DNA of 10,383 nucleotides from Candidatus Bathyarchaeota archaeon (lineage in GTDB: Archaea > Thermoproteota > Bathyarchaeia > Bathyarchaeales > UBA233). The translations under genes were made by a program, and so were the position numbers. How positions within the stretch are numbered: the first letter of the stretch is position 1; every line of letters begins with the position of its first letter. Shown piece after piece: positions 1 to 7,059 of this stretch. Under the pieces are notes generated by a model. The model was not told the DNA's origin and searched no databases. It saw only the letters and a list, made by a program, of their open reading frames with translations. The stretch lies in the NCBI GenBank assembly GCA_023488835.1, contig JAMDCS010000087.1:1-10383 (forward strand), in the 5' to 3' direction.

Positions 1-6
1 CCCAAA

Positions 7-1752
7 TTGAAAACAAACATCTCAGCAACATTACACTCTATAAACTTCAGAAAAAATTCAAAACCGCTTGCAATATGCGTTAGTGCACTCTTCATTCTAA
101 GTATGCTGTCAGTGTTTTCTGCAACACCGGTTCAAGCAGCAACCACATCTGCTCTCCATACGTCAGGCAACTACATACTTGACGCCAACGGAAATGTTGT
201 CTATCTTCGCGGTATGGGAATCGCGGGGATGGCTCCAGACCTAATTCTCTGGGGCAACGGCGGAAGCGACAACTGGGGAGTCCAATGGAACTACAACCCC
301 ACAACCGTAATGGACCAGACATTTGCAGCGCTTCAGTCTCAATGGCACGTCAACATGATCCGAGTCTTCGTTTACCCAAGCTGGTACTACCGCGATAACA
401 TAGTTCCATCGCAAGAAGACCCCAACTACGCATCATCAACAACCCCAATAAGCACAAGAGCCTACCTACGAACCCTAGCTCAAGAAGCAGACAAATACGG
501 AATCTACGTCGACATAGTCCCATACATGCTTACGCCTTCCACAAGTTCCTTTGGATTAGACCCCTATGCAACTGATGCTTTTGGTTGGCAAGGATTGCCC
601 ATGATGGGATGGGATACTCCGGGCAAGAATTTCCTTAGCGCAGCAGGCTACGGCAACAATGAGCAGGGCTTCTGGCAGTGGTTCTGGACTGACATGGCAA
701 ACAACCTAAAGAGCTATCCAAACGTAATCTTTGAAGCATGGAACGAGCCTGGCTGGAACGGCGGCGACACCGAACCCATCCCAGCAGGATACATGACGTA
801 CCTTCAAACAATGTACAGCGCAATCCGAGGCACTGGAGCAACCAACCTAATCTTCATGCAATGGAGAATGGGCTGGAGCCCGAACAACTACGGCGGAACC
901 TTAGGTTGGGTCTCAGACGTAAACAACGCAATTCACCCAACAAACTTAGTCTATACAACGCACTTCTACTACTATGCGCCAACTGACCTAAGCAGCTACT
1001 GGGCAAAAGACTATGCCACACTAAAAACACAAATCCAAGGAGCCATCAACGGCATGGGCGTTAACGCTCCACTCGTAATCAACGAAGAAGGCTCATGTTT
1101 GTCAAGTTCGCCTAACAAACAAAACGATTACACTTGGTGGCAAAACCTCATACTGGCGCAACGCGACCTTGGCGTCGGCGCAGGAGCATACTACTGGCTT
1201 AGCGACTCAGGCCTTGGCGGAGTCTATTCAGGAGAAACCATGCTAACCAGCGGCTACACACCAAACACCATGGGCCAATCCTACATCAACGCATACAACG
1301 GCGCACCTACACCAACAACAAACCCAGCAAACCCAACTCCAACACCCACACCAGCACCAACAGCAACTCCGACTCCAACACCGACTGCAACGCCAACTCC
1401 AACCCCAAGCCCTACACCTTCACCGACACCAGTGCCGACTCCAATAGCAACACCTGACCCAACGCCTTCACCTACACCTGAACCAACGGCAACACCAACA
1501 CCGCAACCAGATTATCCACCAATACCAGTAATTCCAACGCCAGACCCAACAGCTACGCCAACTCCAACACCAAACCCTACACAAGCACCCGCACCAACGC
1601 AAGAACCAACTAAACCCACGCAACCACCAGCCTCTGACCCCACAACTCCAACACCGACTCCAGTCCAGCCACGAATCCACTACTACATCCACAGGTACTG
1701 GTACTTGCGATATTGGCCGCATTTCAACACGTGGTTCTTCTTCCATCGTTAG
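7..1752 (+). CDS. Secreted GH5-type glycoside hydrolase (cellulase-like) with Thr/Pro linker
   Basis: Probable extracellular beta-glycan hydrolase, 581 aa. A basic N-region is followed by a hydrophobic stretch (about 21-38) and a signal-peptidase-like site after VQA44. The catalytic domain (about 50-430) carries the marks of glycoside hydrolase family 5: Arg119 in IRVFVY, Asn246-Glu247-Pro248 (acid/base), His319-x-Tyr321, Glu360 in INEEG (nucleophile; Glu sits where Phe or Tyr is usual after it), and Trp397. Residues 434-555 are a Thr/Pro-rich linker. The last 26 residues are aromatic and basic, with no clear membrane anchor. The TTG start lies only 6 nt into the window and the frame is open upstream, so the true start could be further left; no ribosome site can be seen. 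Substrate (cellulose, mannan, other beta-glucan) cannot be told from sequence. It converges with the glycan genes and is not in their operon. Confidence 0.85.
   Translation: MKTNISATLHSINFRKNSKPLAICVSALFILSMLSVFSATPVQAATTSALHTSGNYILDANGNVVYLRGMGIAGMAPDLILWGNGGSDNWGVQWNYNPTTVMDQTFAALQSQWHVNMIRVFVYPSWYYRDNIVPSQEDPNYASSTTPISTRAYLRTLAQEADKYGIYVDIVPYMLTPSTSSFGLDPYATDAFGWQGLPMMGWDTPGKNFLSAAGYGNNEQGFWQWFWTDMANNLKSYPNVIFEAWNEPGWNGGDTEPIPAGYMTYLQTMYSAIRGTGATNLIFMQWRMGWSPNNYGGTLGWVSDVNNAIHPTNLVYTTHFYYYAPTDLSSYWAKDYATLKTQIQGAINGMGVNAPLVINEEGSCLSSSPNKQNDYTWWQNLILAQRDLGVGAGAYYWLSDSGLGGVYSGETMLTSGYTPNTMGQSYINAYNGAPTPTTNPANPTPTPTPAPTATPTPTPTATPTPTPSPTPSPTPVPTPIATPDPTPSPTPEPTATPTPQPDYPPIPVIPTPDPTATPTPTPNPTQAPAPTQEPTKPTQPPASDPTTPTPTPVQPRIHYYIHRYWYLRYWPHFNTWFFFHR
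1306..1671 (+). repeat. Thr-Pro repeat region encoding the GH5 linker
   Basis: Low-complexity coding repeat of Thr-Pro units, with interspersed Ala, Asn, Asp, Glu, Gln and Ser, covering residues 434-555 of the GH5 protein. Third codon positions vary (aca, act, acg; cca, cct, ccg), so the repeat is conserved as protein rather than as exact DNA. Such linkers usually separate a catalytic domain from a surface- or substrate-binding module and are often O-glycosylated. The antisense strand gives a spurious Trp-rich open frame because CCA reads as TGG. Confidence 0.85.
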
Positions 1753-1767
1753 AAGAAGACAAACATC

Positions 1768-1783
1768 ATTTCCCTTTTTTGTT
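1768..1783 (+). terminator. T-rich terminator after the GH5 gene
   Basis: A pyrimidine tract rich in T follows the GH5 stop by about 16-30 nt, in a 48-nt gap between convergent genes. Archaeal RNA polymerase commonly terminates at T-runs without a hairpin. No stem-loop is evident. Confidence 0.5.
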
Positions 1784-1800
1784 TAAATCCAAAATTAATT

Positions 1801-2706
1801 TTATTTTGAGCCTTGAATCTGCCCTTTCATAAAACCAAAAGTCCAAGCAGCATGCTTAAACCCAAAGTGCAGAGGCAGAAGAAAAACCTGTTTTTGATAC
1901 AAGTACCTGTAAGCTGAAAAAGAGTAGAACATGCCTGTGACAAAGCCTGCTATGGGTGACATGCGGGGTAGAGAAAATGCTCCTCGGGTTTGCTGGAAAG
2001 TTTTTTGGCACCCGTACCCGTACCAGAAATATTTCTTCCATAGATCTTTGGGTTTGGATAATCCGCCGTGTAGCTCGTAGAGTTCTGCCATGTTAGGCTG
2101 CAGTAACCATCCTGCTTTTTTGATTCTTAAAACTAAATCAGTATCTTCGCCTGCGCCCTTGATGTCTTCGTTGAATCCGTTGACTTGTCTGATGGCTTTA
2201 GCGCGAAAGGTTGTTCCGCCCGTGCCGATCAGTTTGTCGCTTTTCCAGATGAAGTTTTTTGGTTTGCCATAGTTTTTTTGGTTAACGATGTATGGGGCGA
2301 CTTCAAGGTTTAAAATAAAATTGCCCGGAACAGTTTTGAATATTCCCGATGTTATGCCTACTTGAGGGTTCTTTTTCATGACTTCAACTTGCGCTTTCAC
2401 GTAGCCCTCTGTTAAAATCTCATCTGCATCCACAAACAGTATAAATTCGCCATCTGCCTCGTTCACAATCAAATTCCTTGCGTGACCCAGACCCCTCCAT
2501 GAAGTTTTAAAAAATTTGGCGCGGTCACCAAAAAATGGCAGGTATCTTTTGATTATTTCTGGAGTTTTGTCTTGGCTGCCGTCGTCGACAAAGATTATTT
2601 GTAGCTGTTCAGTTGGGAAATTTTGGTTGATGATGCTGTTGACGGCGTTTGGAAGCATTTTTTCGCCGTTGCGCACGCATATGCCGATGGTTACTTGAAA
2701 AGTCAT
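1801..2706 (-). CDS. Family 2 glycosyltransferase (GT-A fold)
   Basis: Probable sugar transferase, 301 aa, using a nucleotide- or lipid-linked donor at the cytoplasmic face of the membrane. The GT2 pattern is clear: VTIGICVRNGE at the start, FVDDGSQDKT (39-48), the metal-binding DAD at 93-95 in LFVDADE, and Glu187-Asp188 in the acceptor-side GAGEDTD. The C-terminal 50 residues hold two hydrophobic stretches (about 250-270 and 274-293) containing SPIAGF and FLLPLHF. These may dock the enzyme on the membrane. The protein is a clear paralogue of the next gene upstream (2882-3796), with the same order of motifs and the same C-terminal module. The ATG start is supported by GAAGG 7 nt before it. 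It is the last gene of the minus-strand cluster and seems to have its own promoter. Sugar and acceptor are unknown. Confidence 0.85.
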   Translation of the reverse strand: MTFQVTIGICVRNGEKMLPNAVNSIINQNFPTEQLQIIFVDDGSQDKTPEIIKRYLPFFGDRAKFFKTSWRGLGHARNLIVNEADGEFILFVDADEILTEGYVKAQVEVMKKNPQVGITSGIFKTVPGNFILNLEVAPYIVNQKNYGKPKNFIWKSDKLIGTGGTTFRAKAIRQVNGFNEDIKGAGEDTDLVLRIKKAGWLLQPNMAELYELHGGLSKPKDLWKKYFWYGYGCQKTFQQTRGAFSLPRMSPIAGFVTGMFYSFSAYRYLYQKQVFLLPLHFGFKHAAWTFGFMKGQIQGSK

Positions 2707-2767
2707 TGTGTTTCCTTCTTTCGAACAGTTTTGTTGGGCAATGTCGCGCGAGTAACGGGCGGTCGCT

Positions 2768-2785
2768 TCTATATATAGAGGGGGG
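2768..2785 (-). promoter_or_regulatory. Candidate TATA box, proximal promoter of the terminal GT2 gene
   Basis: The symmetrical TCTATATATAGA at 2768-2779 adjoins a run of six G on the plus strand (2780-2785). Read on the minus strand it is C6 followed by a strong TATA element. Initiation about 25 nt downstream would fall near 2748 and give a leader of roughly 42 nt before the ATG at 2706, which leaves room for the GAAGG ribosome site. A TATA box in this position is expected of an archaeal promoter; activity is inferred. Confidence 0.6.
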
Positions 2786-2835
2786 ATAAGGCTGCTTAGA
2801 GCAAGGCGTCTCTTTTCAAGGTGCGAATTTCCGCC

Positions 2836-2855
2836 TTTATATAAGGGGGGTATAG
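2836..2855 (-). promoter_or_regulatory. Second TATA/G6 element, distal candidate promoter
   Basis: TTTATATAA (2836-2844) is followed directly by six G (2845-2850) and TATAG, repeating the architecture found at 2768-2785 about 65 bp away. On the minus strand it would direct initiation near 2814 and give a leader of about 108 nt for the GT2 gene at 1801-2706. It may be a second promoter, or a regulator site overlapping a promoter. Confidence 0.4.
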
Positions 2856-2877
2856 AAAAAAATCACAGCTAGGTGAC
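2856..2877 (-). terminator. T-run terminator after the GT2 gene at 2882-3796
   Basis: On the minus strand, just past the TAG stop, the sequence can form a small TCAC/GTGA stem of 4 bp with a six-base loop. It then runs into seven consecutive T (plus-strand A at 2856-2862). This fits archaeal T-run termination and separates this gene from the GT2 gene at 1801-2706. Confidence 0.5.
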
Positions 2878-2881
2878 CAAC

Positions 2882-3796
2882 CTACTGTTTACCGATTCCA
2901 TGGCCATACCCATTCAAGTGGGCATCAAAAAAACCGAAAAACCAAGCCAACCGTTTATACGTGTAATGAACTGGCAGCAAGAAGAAAGACCTGTTATGAG
3001 TAAGCAAGTAAGCTCCTGGTGAACGCAGTATCCCAGCCAGAAAACCCGCCAACGGCGACATCTGCAAAAGATTAAGCGCATTTGGGTCTTTGTGGAAGAT
3101 AAAGTGTCCTCCTCGACCATACCAAACGTACTGTTTCCAGAGAGAAAGCCATGAACCACGAGTTGACTCCGTGAACATTTCTTTAGTCATAGTTAATTCC
3201 CAACCTTTTGCTCTAACACGGTAAGCCATCTCTGTATCTTCAGCAGCACCGTTAATTCGAGTGTCGAAACCGCCAACCTGCCTAACCGCTTCAACGCGGT
3301 AAATTGCGCCTTCAGCACCAGGCAAATATCCAAATTTTGAAGCATTGCCTCTTTGTCCATAAACCGAATCAACGGCATAAACGATGTTTTCTAAATCAGC
3401 AGCCAAACCATGACCAATGTGAACGTTGTATTTTCCGCCGGCAATCCCCACTTGTGGATGTGTCTCCATATATTGTACTTGATTTTTCAGGTAGTCGTTG
3501 GATAATGTCATGTCAGCGTCAAGCCAAACAATGTATTTGCCACTTGCTTTTTCCACGACCATCTGCCTAGCAAAGCCAAGCCCACTGGTTTCATTGAAAA
3601 TTTTTACACTTTGAAAATCTTTGTTCAGGTTGTTCTTTATTATTTTCACTGTATCGTCCTTGCTGTTGCCATCTACCACAATTAGCTCTATGCTTTTAGC
3701 TGGAAAAGATTGATTGCATAAGCTGTCTATTGCTTTCTGTATGATTGGCTCAGCGTTTTTTACGCACAGCCCAACCGTTACAACAGCTAAATCCAA
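2882..3796 (-). CDS. Family 2 glycosyltransferase (GT-A fold), paralogue of the downstream GT2
   Basis: Probable glycosyltransferase, 304 aa from the start chosen here. It shows VVTVGLCVKNAE at the N-terminus, IVVDGNSKDDT, DAD at 93-95 (WLDADM), and Glu186-Asp187 in GAAEDTE. The C-terminus repeats the module of the neighbouring GT2: SPLAGF, then FLLPVHY, then AWFFGF. The start is a choice between two TTG codons. The one at 3805 has AGG touching it. The one at 3796 has the AGGTTGATC ribosome-site-like element with AGG 9 nt ahead, and it places DAD at the same residue number as in the paralogue, so 3796 is preferred. The stop of the GT2 gene at 3813-4982 lies 7 nt before the alternative 3805 start, so the two are almost certainly co-transcribed. 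A T-run follows the gene. Substrate unknown. Confidence 0.85.
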   Translation of the reverse strand: MDLAVVTVGLCVKNAEPIIQKAIDSLCNQSFPAKSIELIVVDGNSKDDTVKIIKNNLNKDFQSVKIFNETSGLGFARQMVVEKASGKYIVWLDADMTLSNDYLKNQVQYMETHPQVGIAGGKYNVHIGHGLAADLENIVYAVDSVYGQRGNASKFGYLPGAEGAIYRVEAVRQVGGFDTRINGAAEDTEMAYRVRAKGWELTMTKEMFTESTRGSWLSLWKQYVWYGRGGHFIFHKDPNALNLLQMSPLAGFLAGILRSPGAYLLTHNRSFFLLPVHYTYKRLAWFFGFFDAHLNGYGHGIGKQ

Positions 3797-3812
3797 AATG
3801 ATCAACCTAAAA

Positions 3813-4982
3813 TTAAATCAGTTTTTTTTCCCTAAGCACTTTCTCACTTAGAACAAACCGTGACTCTTGAATTGGCTTCCACAGCTTGAATTTCCGATTC
3901 GCAACAAAAGAAGACAAAGCCGTCAGCAGAATCAAATTGTTCTGGATAAGCTCAAGCGCCGTTGTCCTGGTTTTTTTAACTGCAAAAATGACGCAAACCA
4001 TCGCAGTCAAAGTCAACCCAAGTAAAGGATACTCAAACCCAACCAGCAAAGACAATACAGCTAAAGCAACAAGCACCAGAGGATTAAAGATATGCAAAAA
4101 TATTTCGGGAACCGCAATCCGCTTAGGCATAGACAGGTTGCCATGGACAAGCAGGTTTAGGCACCTTGCCCAAAGTTTCTGCAGGTGACTTGCACGACGT
4201 ATTTTTATCGAGATTTTGCTTCTCCAAACTGTTGGACTGACTGTGAAAAAGCCGATTTCAGGAATCAAAATGGCACGTTTGTTTCTTTGAGTAATGTCTA
4301 AAGCTGTTCCAGAATCGTCCGTGGCATGGTTAAACTCTTCAAGTACACTTCGCTTGTAGGCTGCAAACCCGCCTTGGAAAAAAATCGTTGAATGAAGCTT
4401 CGATTCGCCGATTCTTATCGCCTGAACTGTGTTATCGTAGAGTTGTTCACCCAGTGTGACCCATGTGTCCTGTGGGTTTAGGAGATATTCTCTTCCAGTT
4501 ATGGCGCCTACAGTTGGGTCAGACAGGTATGAGAGTGATTTTCCAAGGATGTCATGTGGCCAAAAACAGTCTGCATCGGAAATTACGACAACATCTGCTT
4601 TAACGGTTTTTAAGACACGGTTTAAGCACTCGGTTTTTCCCAAGTGTTCTTTGCTGTCAAACAGACTAATTTTTGGTGATGGATTATCTGCAATGTACTG
4701 ATTTACTTCCCCAACCGTGTTGTCTGTTGATGAATCGTTAAGCACTATGATTTCCATTTTGTCCCGTGGATATACAACTTTTGCGAGGTTTTCCAGTTTT
4801 AAACGGATTATTTTTTCTTCGTTATAAGCGGGAATCAGAATTGCGGCTGAAGGCACATAGTCCTTTTCTATGTTCAAATTCCAGGTTGCTGCGGAACTTT
4901 TTTTCATGTACAAAAAGTAGGTTGCTGGAACACCAAAAAACAAGGCGCCAAGACAAACCCAAGCAACAAGCAGAAAAATCAA
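3813..4982 (-). CDS. Membrane-anchored family 2 glycosyltransferase
   Basis: Integral membrane GT2, 389 aa, likely transferring sugar on the cytoplasmic face during glycan chain building. An N-terminal membrane segment (about 2-26) is followed by the GT-A domain: AAILIPAYNEEK (46-57), VLNDSSTDNT (80-89), ISDAD with metal-binding Asp136 and Asp138, FFQGGFAAYK (201-210), and Asp222-Asp223 in ATDDSGTALDIT as the acceptor-side acid. Two or three hydrophobic segments follow (about 294-315, 318-335, 345-360). This N-TM, catalytic domain, C-TM layout resembles cellulose/hyaluronan-synthase-like GT2s. The canonical QxxRW is not seen; RRASHLQKLW (262-271) sits in its place, so processivity is uncertain. 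TTG at 4982 is well supported by AAGGAG 8 nt upstream. It follows the DUF362 gene by 24 nt and leads directly into the next GT2. Confidence 0.85.
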   Translation of the reverse strand: MIFLLVAWVCLGALFFGVPATYFLYMKKSSAATWNLNIEKDYVPSAAILIPAYNEEKIIRLKLENLAKVVYPRDKMEIIVLNDSSTDNTVGEVNQYIADNPSPKISLFDSKEHLGKTECLNRVLKTVKADVVVISDADCFWPHDILGKSLSYLSDPTVGAITGREYLLNPQDTWVTLGEQLYDNTVQAIRIGESKLHSTIFFQGGFAAYKRSVLEEFNHATDDSGTALDITQRNKRAILIPEIGFFTVSPTVWRSKISIKIRRASHLQKLWARCLNLLVHGNLSMPKRIAVPEIFLHIFNPLVLVALAVLSLLVGFEYPLLGLTLTAMVCVIFAVKKTRTTALELIQNNLILLTALSSFVANRKFKLWKPIQESRFVLSEKVLREKKLI

Positions 4983-4990
4983 TGTTTAAG

Positions 4991-4996
4991 CTCCTT
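4991..4996 (-). promoter_or_regulatory. Shine-Dalgarno site fixing a TTG start
   Basis: AAGGAG on the minus strand, 8 nt before the TTG at 4982. This is the strongest ribosome site in the window. It shows that TTG is used as a genuine initiation codon in this genome. Confidence 0.75.
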
Positions 4997-5006
4997 TTTC
5001 AAGCAA

Positions 5007-5942
5007 CTATTTTTCCAGAAACGGCGGAAGAACATCACCCGACAAAGCAGTGTAGGTTCTGAGCAGTTTAAGCTGCAGACCCCACGAAATCGCGTGCATC
5101 CGGTGACTGTAATGTGGAAAGTTCTTCTTCACTTCGGCTAGCGTAATGCCATCTTCCTCAATTACGTCAATGTTTTCTGTTTCGCCGATGTTTTCTTTGC
5201 CAGCCAAACTTAGGTATGGAACTTTTTTAGGGTTAAAACTCATTGCCCGTGCCGCAACAAAATCGGTTGACAGCACATTATCGCCTGTCAGGACAACGCC
5301 CAGTTTTTTGGGAACTGAACCCCGAACAATCAAGCCGTCAACAACCGTGATGTCTGAAGGGGCAATCTTGTTTGCAGCAACGATAACGTTTACGATGTTT
5401 TTGTGGTAGGAGTATTTTCTTGGTTTGGAGATTGCGCCGAAAATGTTTTTCATGGCGCAGGTGACGCCGATGAAGTTATGCGTCTTAAGCTTTGGCACGT
5501 TAATGATTAAGTCAGCGTTCAAAAAGTCCTCGTTGAAGGGCAAAGTCAATTCTTCCCCGTTGACCTTGACTTTGTGCTCAGCAACGTTTCCCAGGCTTAG
5601 GTTCATGAGGGCAACATTGTTTTTTTGGCATAGTTCATCGTAACCCAAGATGCTGAAGGCATATTTTGTCCGCATCGCTGACGCATCAGCCTCAGCCACC
5701 GTAATTTTGACATTGTCTCCAATTTTTTTTCTAACGTATTTTATCACCGAGCAAACCACTCGGCTATCTGTGGTTTCGCCTGTAGAAGCATTCCAATAGT
5801 AGCACAGGTTCGGTTTTATCATGACGTTTTTGACGCCGCCAAAATCATAGTTTAAGCTGTCAATCGATCGTTCAACTGCGTTGTCAACGTCGCGATTTGT
5901 GAATAGCTGGTTTTTCACTGATGTAATAGATACTTTTGCCAT
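5007..5942 (-). CDS. DUF362 family protein
   Basis: Protein of the DUF362 family, 311 aa, biochemical role unknown to me. Family landmarks run in order: KPN (43-45), an AEADAS segment near 83-88, NVPKLKTH (148-155) followed by CAMKNIFG (162-169), VVDGLIVRGSVPKKLG (about 200-215), and a TDFVAARAM...VPYL segment (about 226-244). It lacks the Cys-rich ferredoxin-like extension of some relatives, so an iron-sulfur cluster is not indicated. The longer frame to 5978 is unlikely: ATG at 5942 has GAGG 9 nt upstream, lies one base after the stop of the Gfo/Idh gene, and gives the expected MAKVSIT start. Translational coupling with that oxidoreductase suggests a joint role in making or modifying a sugar precursor. 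That role is inferred from context only. Confidence 0.85.
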   Translation of the reverse strand: MAKVSITSVKNQLFTNRDVDNAVERSIDSLNYDFGGVKNVMIKPNLCYYWNASTGETTDSRVVCSVIKYVRKKIGDNVKITVAEADASAMRTKYAFSILGYDELCQKNNVALMNLSLGNVAEHKVKVNGEELTLPFNEDFLNADLIINVPKLKTHNFIGVTCAMKNIFGAISKPRKYSYHKNIVNVIVAANKIAPSDITVVDGLIVRGSVPKKLGVVLTGDNVLSTDFVAARAMSFNPKKVPYLSLAGKENIGETENIDVIEEDGITLAEVKKNFPHYSHRMHAISWGLQLKLLRTYTALSGDVLPPFLEK

Positions 5943-5943
5943 T

Positions 5944-6981
5944 TTATGTCGCCTCATTTTTTTGATAAGCCGAATCAATTATCCTGATAACATCCAACTG
6001 TTTCTCTAAAGAAACTGGAAAATCCTCACCTGTCTTCAACGCGTCAAAAAACTTGTCCATAATCGTGTAGAAGGAAGAGTAAAAGTAAGTGTAGGAAAGG
6101 TAATTTGGCTTTTTTCTTACAACTCTTCGGGCAACGTTGAGTATGCCTTCTTTGAAAGCGTTCACCCGTGCATCAGCTGGGATGTAGTTGTCTGTAGAGT
6201 CAAAGCCGACGGTGCCGTGCATGTTGATTCTGAAGTTGAAATCGGGAAAAATCGATTTGGAGAACCAGCCAACGTTGACTATTGCGGTGGCGTTGTTATT
6301 TTTTGATTTTAACACGATTGTGCCTGCATCTTCCACGGGCAAATTCATCTTATGCCCCAAATTCGAGTAAGATACGTCAAAATCGCCCATCAACCAGCAT
6401 AAACCATCAATCAAATGGTAACCCAAATCCAACAATGCGCCACCGCCAGCCAAATCCTTGCTAAGCCACCACTCTGGAATCGGAACAGGAACAAGCGCAT
6501 GAGAAATAGGCCCATTCATAACCAGCTCTGAGGTTGCTATTACGGGATCACCGATTTCTCCGCTGTCCAATTTGCTCTTGAGTTTCTGCATGCATGGAAA
6601 ATAACGGTAGTTTACTCCCAGCATCATGCGAACGTTTTGTTTCTGGACTTTTCGGACAATCTCTTCTGCTTCGGCAAGGTTGCGGGAAATCGGCTTGTCA
6701 AGGAAAATGTCAAGACCCTTCTCAGCTGCGTAGAATACGCCATCTTTCTTTAGGAAATTAGGCAGCGAAATAATAACGGCGTCAAGTTCCTCTTGATCAA
6801 TTAGTTTACAGTAGTCATCGTATGTTTTAACGTGGAAACGTTCCGCGTACCTGCGGCTTTTCTCGCTTTTATCTGCTGCAGCCACAACTTCGACACCGTC
6901 CACACGCATTGCGTTTTGCATGTGAAGTTGCCCCATGTGACCTAAGCCAACAATTCCAACTTTGAAAACCAAAATATTCAC
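5944..6981 (-). CDS. Gfo/Idh/MocA family NAD(P)-dependent sugar oxidoreductase
   Basis: Probable cytoplasmic dehydrogenase or reductase acting on a sugar or nucleotide sugar, 345 aa, the usual family length. The Rossmann motif is GIVGLGHMG (Gly12, Gly14, Gly17). The conserved cofactor/active-site Lys is Lys96 in DKP, where EKP is more common. AGGGALLDLGYHLID (178-192) supplies the conserved Asp185 and His189. In bacterial and methanogen glycan pathways, relatives such as WlbA oxidise UDP-linked uronic acids at C3 before a DegT-type aminotransferase acts. The aminotransferases nearby make a similar oxidation-transamination pair possible but not proven. GTG at 6981 has no good ribosome site; a TATA box about 25 nt upstream suggests leaderless initiation there. 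TTG at 6972 is an alternative start. Its stop is one base from the DUF362 start. Confidence 0.88.
   Translation of the reverse strand: MNILVFKVGIVGLGHMGQLHMQNAMRVDGVEVVAAADKSEKSRRYAERFHVKTYDDYCKLIDQEELDAVIISLPNFLKKDGVFYAAEKGLDIFLDKPISRNLAEAEEIVRKVQKQNVRMMLGVNYRYFPCMQKLKSKLDSGEIGDPVIATSELVMNGPISHALVPVPIPEWWLSKDLAGGGALLDLGYHLIDGLCWLMGDFDVSYSNLGHKMNLPVEDAGTIVLKSKNNNATAIVNVGWFSKSIFPDFNFRINMHGTVGFDSTDNYIPADARVNAFKEGILNVARRVVRKKPNYLSYTYFYSSFYTIMDKFFDALKTGEDFPVSLEKQLDVIRIIDSAYQKNEAT
5952..5956 (-). promoter_or_regulatory. Shine-Dalgarno site of the DUF362 gene, inside the end of the Gfo/Idh gene
   Basis: TGAGG on the minus strand lies within the last codons of the oxidoreductase gene and 9 nt before the ATG at 5942. 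It decides the DUF362 start and implies translational coupling between the two genes. Confidence 0.65.
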
Positions 6982-7000
6982 TATCCAAAAAAATAATTAA

Positions 7001-7010
7001 AAAATATACA
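7001..7010 (-). promoter_or_regulatory. TATA-like box for a possibly leaderless Gfo/Idh transcript
   Basis: TGTATATTTT on the minus strand is centred near 7006. The expected start of transcription, about 25 nt downstream, coincides with the GTG at 6981. The gene has no convincing Shine-Dalgarno site, so leaderless initiation fits. The whole gap is A/T-rich, which weakens the call. Confidence 0.4.
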
Positions 7011-7025
7011 GTGCCCTAATAATGT

Positions 7026-7047
7026 AAAAAATTAAAGGAAAAAATTG
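7026..7047 (-). terminator. T-rich terminator after the DPM1-like gene
   Basis: On the minus strand, beginning about 13 nt past the TAA at 7060, two T-rich runs occur in succession (plus-strand A-runs at about 7026-7030 and 7039-7044). No stem-loop is evident. They precede the TATA-like element of the Gfo/Idh gene, which makes a transcription break plausible. Confidence 0.4.
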
Positions 7048-7059
7048 AAGGCTTTTATT

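Noticed and set aside
1306..1671. CRISPR-like or minisatellite array
   Set aside because: The short periodicity encodes Thr-Pro in one frame with varied third positions and no spacers; it is a protein linker.
1468..1746. Trp- and Cys-rich open frame antisense to the GH5 linker
   Set aside because: It arises because Pro codon CCA reads as TGG on the opposite strand; it has no ribosome site and no plausible protein character.
2707..2881. Small RNA or riboswitch in the longest gene-free gap of the GT2 pair
   Set aside because: Only a weak 6-bp inverted repeat with a 23-nt loop is present beside the TATA elements; promoter structure explains the region better.
5943..5978. Longer DUF362 start beginning MIRLIKK
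   Set aside because: It overlaps the Gfo/Idh gene end, lacks a ribosome site, and the ATG at 5942 has GAGG at the right distance and a family-like N-terminus.
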